Source of the DNA: Candidatus Gastranaerophilales bacterium HUM_9 | GTDB taxonomy: Bacteria; Cyanobacteriota; Vampirovibrionia; Gastranaerophilales; Gastranaerophilaceae | Reading direction: 5' to 3' | Assembly (NCBI GenBank): GCA_002103075.1 | Contig: DABG01000002.1 | Coordinates: 62,001 to 126,000 of the forward strand | DNA: 64,000 nt | Shown: piece after piece, positions 60,457-64,000 of the stretch | How positions within the stretch are numbered: position 1 is the first letter of the stretch | Layout: the number at the start of each line of letters is the position of its first letter | The notes under the pieces: model-generated | What the model was told of the DNA's origin: nothing | The model's database searches: none | The model's input: only the letters and a program-made list of their open reading frames with translations | Position numbers and translations under genes: made by a program

Positions 60457-62856
60457 TTAAGAACTACCTGATAATCGTTTGTAGAATTTGTGGGTTTTCG
60501 GGTTAAATCCGTCCAATTCATACATGTTATCAGGCTTAAATATTACACGTATAGCGTTAGCTTTATCAGTTCTAAGCACTTTTGATTTTTCTAAAATCTT
60601 AACAGTTACTGGTGACGGGTGACCGTATTTGTTGAACCCTACTGATATCAACGAGGCTTTCGGATTAAGTGTCGTCATCAACTTTTTATCTACAACTCCT
60701 CTTGCTCCGTGATGACCTACCTTGAATACTGTTATATCTTTTGGTAAGTCTACTCTACTCAAAGCTCTTACTCCAGCGTCACCTGTAAACAACATTTTAT
60801 TTTTACCATAAGTTGTTAACATGATTATTGAGTTTTCGTTATCTGAATTGCTAAAATCTGTTTTTGAGATATCTGGCTTAATTACTTTCATCTCAAAATT
60901 ATTTTCTTTGCAGATTATGTCACCATCTTTTACTAAGACTTTTTCAGTCATAGATTTTCTATTAATTGCTTTTGTAATATATTTTGCAATCGGCTTTTTG
61001 TCCACAAGCGAATTCACATAAACCTTTTTCACTTTTAATGTGTAAATAATATCTTCTGCCCCACCTGCGTGGTCTGCGTCAAAGTGAGTTAGGATTATTC
61101 CATCAATATTCTTTATACCTTTATCTTTGAGGTATTTTAGGATAATTATTTCAGCCTGAGATTTGCTACCATTGTAACCAGAACGACCTGTATCAACCAT
61201 ATAGTATTTGTTTGCAGGTGTTTTTAATAGAAACGCATCAGCGTTACCAACATCAAACGCAATAACTTCAAAATTATTGTTTGGTATTTTTATAAAAATT
61301 GATAAGGCTAAAACTAAAGTCAGGGTTAAGGTAGGGATTAAGACCTTTTTATTTTGAGTTTTCAATAAATAAATCACAGCTAAAAGAATTAGATAATATA
61401 ACAATATCTGAATAATTGATGGGTGAGTTGTTATATATAATGAGTGTGGAAGATTTGCAAAGAATTCTGAAATAAATACTAAACCTGTTAAACAAGGATT
61501 TAGTACAAAATCGAATACTTTACAAACAAAAGATGCGATACAAGGTATTAGTGCAAATACAGAACTTACAAATCCACCAAAACTGATTACAGATAAAAAT
61601 GGCATTGTCAAAATATTTGCAAACACTGAGTATACACTAATTGTATTAAAGTAAAACATCTGTATTGGAATAACCCATGCCTGTGCAATTATTGGGATAA
61701 ATATGGCACTTGAGATGAGAATTGGAACTCTGTTCATATATTTTAAGACTGCATCAGCAGAGATAAGGATACCAAAAGTTACAATAAACGATAACTGAAA
61801 GCCAACATCGTTTATGTAAGCAGGATTAAATAACAACATTAATAACGCTACAAACGACAATAGAGAAATTGAGTGTGCATCTCTATCTATTAATTTTCCT
61901 AAGAAAATAAATATCAGCATAAGTGCGGCACGAACAACAGATGCACCTAGACCAGTCATAAGAGCATAGAATATTATTGTCAAAATTCCACAGACAAGCC
62001 GAAGTTTGTATGGAACACCAAGCCTTACCAAGAAGAATAATAAGAAACTACTAATAAAACCTACGTTCATACCAGATGCCGCAAGAATATGGAGCAAACC
62101 TGAATTGATAAAAGATGTTTTAATATAATCAGGTGGTGCGATTGCATCATCACCAAACACAACTCCACCTAGTATTTCTATATTTGGACTTTTTAAATAT
62201 TCAGAATGAGCAGTTATGACATCTTCACGCTTTATGTTCAAATATTGCATAAGTTTGTTTTTCATAGATAGCTTTTGTGGAACAAATGTTACTTTATCTT
62301 CTTTTGAGTAGAACGTTGTGTAAACGTTAAAGTTTCTAAGATACTTATCATACGAAAACTGTGAGGGGTTCGTTGCAGTAAAAGGTTTTCTTAATTTACC
62401 ATCGATTATATAATGATTTCCTATCAAAAACTGATTAGGACGAGGCTTTGGAGAGTTTGTTTTGATTGTCACAAGCACTCTTGCTTTTACGTTTTCTTGA
62501 TTAAATTTATCCACATCAAAGAAAAACTTCACTTTTCCATCACCATTTGAGGTTGGAACAGAAGATATTTCTCCTGATAATTCACACTGAGAGGGAGCTT
62601 TATCAAACAACATATCAGATGGTTTTACACGATAACTCGCATAAAAGAACCCGAAATAGAATAAGAAAATATAAACTAATGGAAGTTTAAGGTTGTTGAA
62701 TTTTATCACTAAAAACACAAGAAAAACTGTAAATATTGCACCGAATAGGATTGGAGACTCGGTAAAGAATGCATACAAACCCAATATATAAACTATTGAA
62801 AGAGATAGCATCAAAACATTCTTGTTTTGATAAAGTTCTGATAAAAACTTATTCAT
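60457..62856 (-). CDS. comEC: ComEC/Rec2 DNA uptake channel protein
   Basis: 799 residues. An N-terminal pair of helices and a soluble DUF4131-like part are followed by the competence membrane domain (SGLLHILAASGMNVGFISSF, VRAALMLIFIFLGKL, NPAYINDVGFQLSFIVTFGI). A metallo-beta-lactamase domain (HFDADHAGG, FTGDAGVRAL, VGHHGARG) ends it. It imports single-stranded DNA during transformation. TATAAT lies 6 bp before the ATG. No comEA or pilin genes occur here. Confidence 0.9.
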   Translation of the reverse strand: MNKFLSELYQNKNVLMLSLSIVYILGLYAFFTESPILFGAIFTVFLVFLVIKFNNLKLPLVYIFLFYFGFFYASYRVKPSDMLFDKAPSQCELSGEISSVPTSNGDGKVKFFFDVDKFNQENVKARVLVTIKTNSPKPRPNQFLIGNHYIIDGKLRKPFTATNPSQFSYDKYLRNFNVYTTFYSKEDKVTFVPQKLSMKNKLMQYLNIKREDVITAHSEYLKSPNIEILGGVVFGDDAIAPPDYIKTSFINSGLLHILAASGMNVGFISSFLLFFLVRLGVPYKLRLVCGILTIIFYALMTGLGASVVRAALMLIFIFLGKLIDRDAHSISLLSFVALLMLLFNPAYINDVGFQLSFIVTFGILISADAVLKYMNRVPILISSAIFIPIIAQAWVIPIQMFYFNTISVYSVFANILTMPFLSVISFGGFVSSVFALIPCIASFVCKVFDFVLNPCLTGLVFISEFFANLPHSLYITTHPSIIQILLYYLILLAVIYLLKTQNKKVLIPTLTLTLVLALSIFIKIPNNNFEVIAFDVGNADAFLLKTPANKYYMVDTGRSGYNGSKSQAEIIILKYLKDKGIKNIDGIILTHFDADHAGGAEDIIYTLKVKKVYVNSLVDKKPIAKYITKAINRKSMTEKVLVKDGDIICKENNFEMKVIKPDISKTDFSNSDNENSIIMLTTYGKNKMLFTGDAGVRALSRVDLPKDITVFKVGHHGARGVVDKKLMTTLNPKASLISVGFNKYGHPSPVTVKILEKSKVLRTDKANAIRVIFKPDNMYELDGFNPKTHKFYKRLSGSS

Positions 62857-62862
62857 AAAGAA

Positions 62863-62868
62863 ATTATA
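62863..62868 (-). promoter_or_regulatory. -10 box of comEC, leaderless spacing
   Basis: TATAAT, six bases (TTCTTT), ATG on the minus strand. There is no ribosome site. Confidence 0.6.
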
Positions 62869-62890
62869 ACAAAAATATGGTTAGATATGC

Positions 62891-62896
62891 TATAAT
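62891..62896 (+). promoter_or_regulatory. -10 box of uvrC, leaderless spacing
   Basis: TATAAT, seven bases (TAAATGT), ATG. A leaderless mRNA is predicted. Its promoter is back to back with that of comEC. Confidence 0.55.
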
Positions 62897-62903
62897 TAAA
62901 TGT

Positions 62904-64000
62904 ATGAATGAAGAATTGGCACTATCATTAAAACTTGTTCCTACTCTACCTGGATGTTATATTTATTACGATAAAGATGGTGAGATAATCTATATTGGCA
63001 AGGCTAAGAACTTAAAAAGGAGAGTATCTAGCTATTTTAATAGAACACAGGATAGGGTTAAGGTTGCAGTATTAGTTTCAAAGATTGAGAAGATGGAATA
63101 TATTATCACTGACTCAGAGGTTGAGGCTTTGATTTTAGAATCACATCTTATAAAGGAACATAAGCCTAAGTATAATATATTATTAAAAGACGACAAAAAT
63201 TATCCATATTTTTTGATTACAGATGAAGATTATCCAAGAATACGAGTTGTAAGAAAGAAGAACTTAAACCAAGAAAAAGGTAGATATTATGGACCGTACA
63301 CTAATTCACGAGCGATGTATTCTACTTTAGATTTTTTAAAAAAGATTTTCCCTTTAAAACAGTGTAAAAAGCCAAAGTTTTCAAATCGACCTTGCCTATA
63401 TTATCATATCGGGAAATGCTTAGCACCTTGTCAAGGAAAGGTTAGCCCTGAAGAATATCAAAATTTGGTTAATCAAGTTGAACTGTTTTTGTCTGGTAAA
63501 CAATCTGAATTGATTAAGAAACTTAAAAATCAAATGGAAGAATACGCTAAAACTGAACAGTTTGAAAAAGCTGCAAGAATGCGTGATAGCTTTATGGACT
63601 TGCAAAAGACACTTGAACATCAAAAAGTCGTTTACGAAAATAGCAAACTTAATGAAGATATTATTGCAAGCATATATGAGGACGGAATTTTTGTATTTGT
63701 AATTTTATTGATACGTGAGGGACGATTGATTGATAAAAAAGAGTTCACTTATTTTGTTGAAAACGAGGATAAGGACGAATTCTTTAAAACAGTTTTTCAA
63801 GAATATTATTCTACATTGATGCTTGAATATCCTGATAAAATTGTGTCTAGCGATTTGGAGAAATTAAACGCAAAGAACCTCTATCAAGAATGGTTAGAGG
63901 TTATAGCACATAAAAAGATAAAAATAAGCTATGGTAAAGCCAAACAGGGTAAAGAACTTTCTAATTTAGCTATGAAAAATGCAAAGATTGTTTATGATAA
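62904..64000 (+). CDS. uvrC: UvrABC system protein C, partial
   Basis: About 365 residues are seen, and the frame stays open at the right edge. The start at ATG 62904 reads MNEELALSLKLVPTLPGCYI. The GIY-YIG nuclease domain is present: GCYIYYDKDGEIIYIGKAKNLKRRVSSYF. It is followed by the UvrBC-type region (VEALILESHLIKEHKPKYNI, GPYTNSRAM, CLYYHIGKCLAPC) and the UvrB-binding EFEKAARMRD-like helix. It makes dual incisions in nucleotide excision repair. Confidence 0.95.
   Translation, partial: MNEELALSLKLVPTLPGCYIYYDKDGEIIYIGKAKNLKRRVSSYFNRTQDRVKVAVLVSKIEKMEYIITDSEVEALILESHLIKEHKPKYNILLKDDKNYPYFLITDEDYPRIRVVRKKNLNQEKGRYYGPYTNSRAMYSTLDFLKKIFPLKQCKKPKFSNRPCLYYHIGKCLAPCQGKVSPEEYQNLVNQVELFLSGKQSELIKKLKNQMEEYAKTEQFEKAARMRDSFMDLQKTLEHQKVVYENSKLNEDIIASIYEDGIFVFVILLIREGRLIDKKEFTYFVENEDKDEFFKTVFQEYYSTLMLEYPDKIVSSDLEKLNAKNLYQEWLEVIAHKKIKISYGKAKQGKELSNLAMKNAKIVYD

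Noticed and set aside
1..64000. tRNA genes, rRNA genes or CRISPR arrays
   Set aside because: No cloverleaf arms, rRNA segments or evenly spaced short repeats were seen by reading both strands.

Overview
The window is an AT-rich chromosomal segment from a diderm bacterium. BamA, a Skp/OmpH chaperone, a two-partner secretion pair and an autotransporter show an outer membrane. Mini-RNase III, a GGGtGRT/NifU-like pair, a NadA-RlmB-sigma70 cluster and many TPR proteins occur beside them. Together these suit a gut-type non-photosynthetic relative of Cyanobacteria (Melainabacteria/Gastranaerophilales). That placement is an inference from gene content. No rRNA or tRNA gene was seen.

Layout. 1-2960, 6570-9741 and 16528-18863 (all minus strand) hold a podovirus-like virion gene set: endolysin amidase, tail proteins, adaptor, decoration-like protein, HK97-type coat, scaffold, portal and two small proteins. 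The set is broken up by host genes. 3152-6499 (plus) is a tandem array of four two-gene cassettes for small membrane proteins. 10187-16383 carries crcB-crcB, mini-RNase III, holB-holA, a probable ncRNA, clpP, an unknown gene and a uridine kinase-like gene. The portal block and the scaffold-coat block each start from a diverged copy of the same ~110-bp element, which contains a sigma70 promoter and a conserved leader. No integrase or terminase is present, so a domesticated or gene-transfer-agent-like particle, or a decayed prophage, are the main readings.

19190-32806 is housekeeping: rnpA, rpsP, a NifU-like/GGGtGRT pair, a phosphoesterase, apt, a glycosyltransferase, an ACT protein, TPR and PilZ proteins, nusA-rimP and recF. 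32900-43652 (plus) carries bamA, skp, a soluble protein with the export-gate (FlhA/SctV) cytoplasmic domain, a Ski2-like helicase, and a histidine kinase/NarL regulator operon ending in an unknown envelope protein. 43781-50377 is a divergent two-partner secretion pair, followed by an ORF6N protein and a 1144-residue autotransporter. 54875-57671 holds dispersed palindromic repeats, a degenerate hybrid-cluster protein that lost its metal ligands, and a divergent AbrB-type antitoxin/unknown pair with two operator palindromes. 57742-64000 holds a primary-type sigma factor, rlmB, nadA, comEC and the start of uvrC.

A recurrent signal is a -10 hexamer placed about 6 bp before the ATG with no Shine-Dalgarno sequence. 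It is seen at holA, rnpA, comEC, uvrC, crcB, the PilZ gene, the histidine kinase and all four cassettes. This predicts widespread leaderless mRNAs. Other genes (clpP, rpsP, nusA and the phage genes) have normal AGGAG-type sites.
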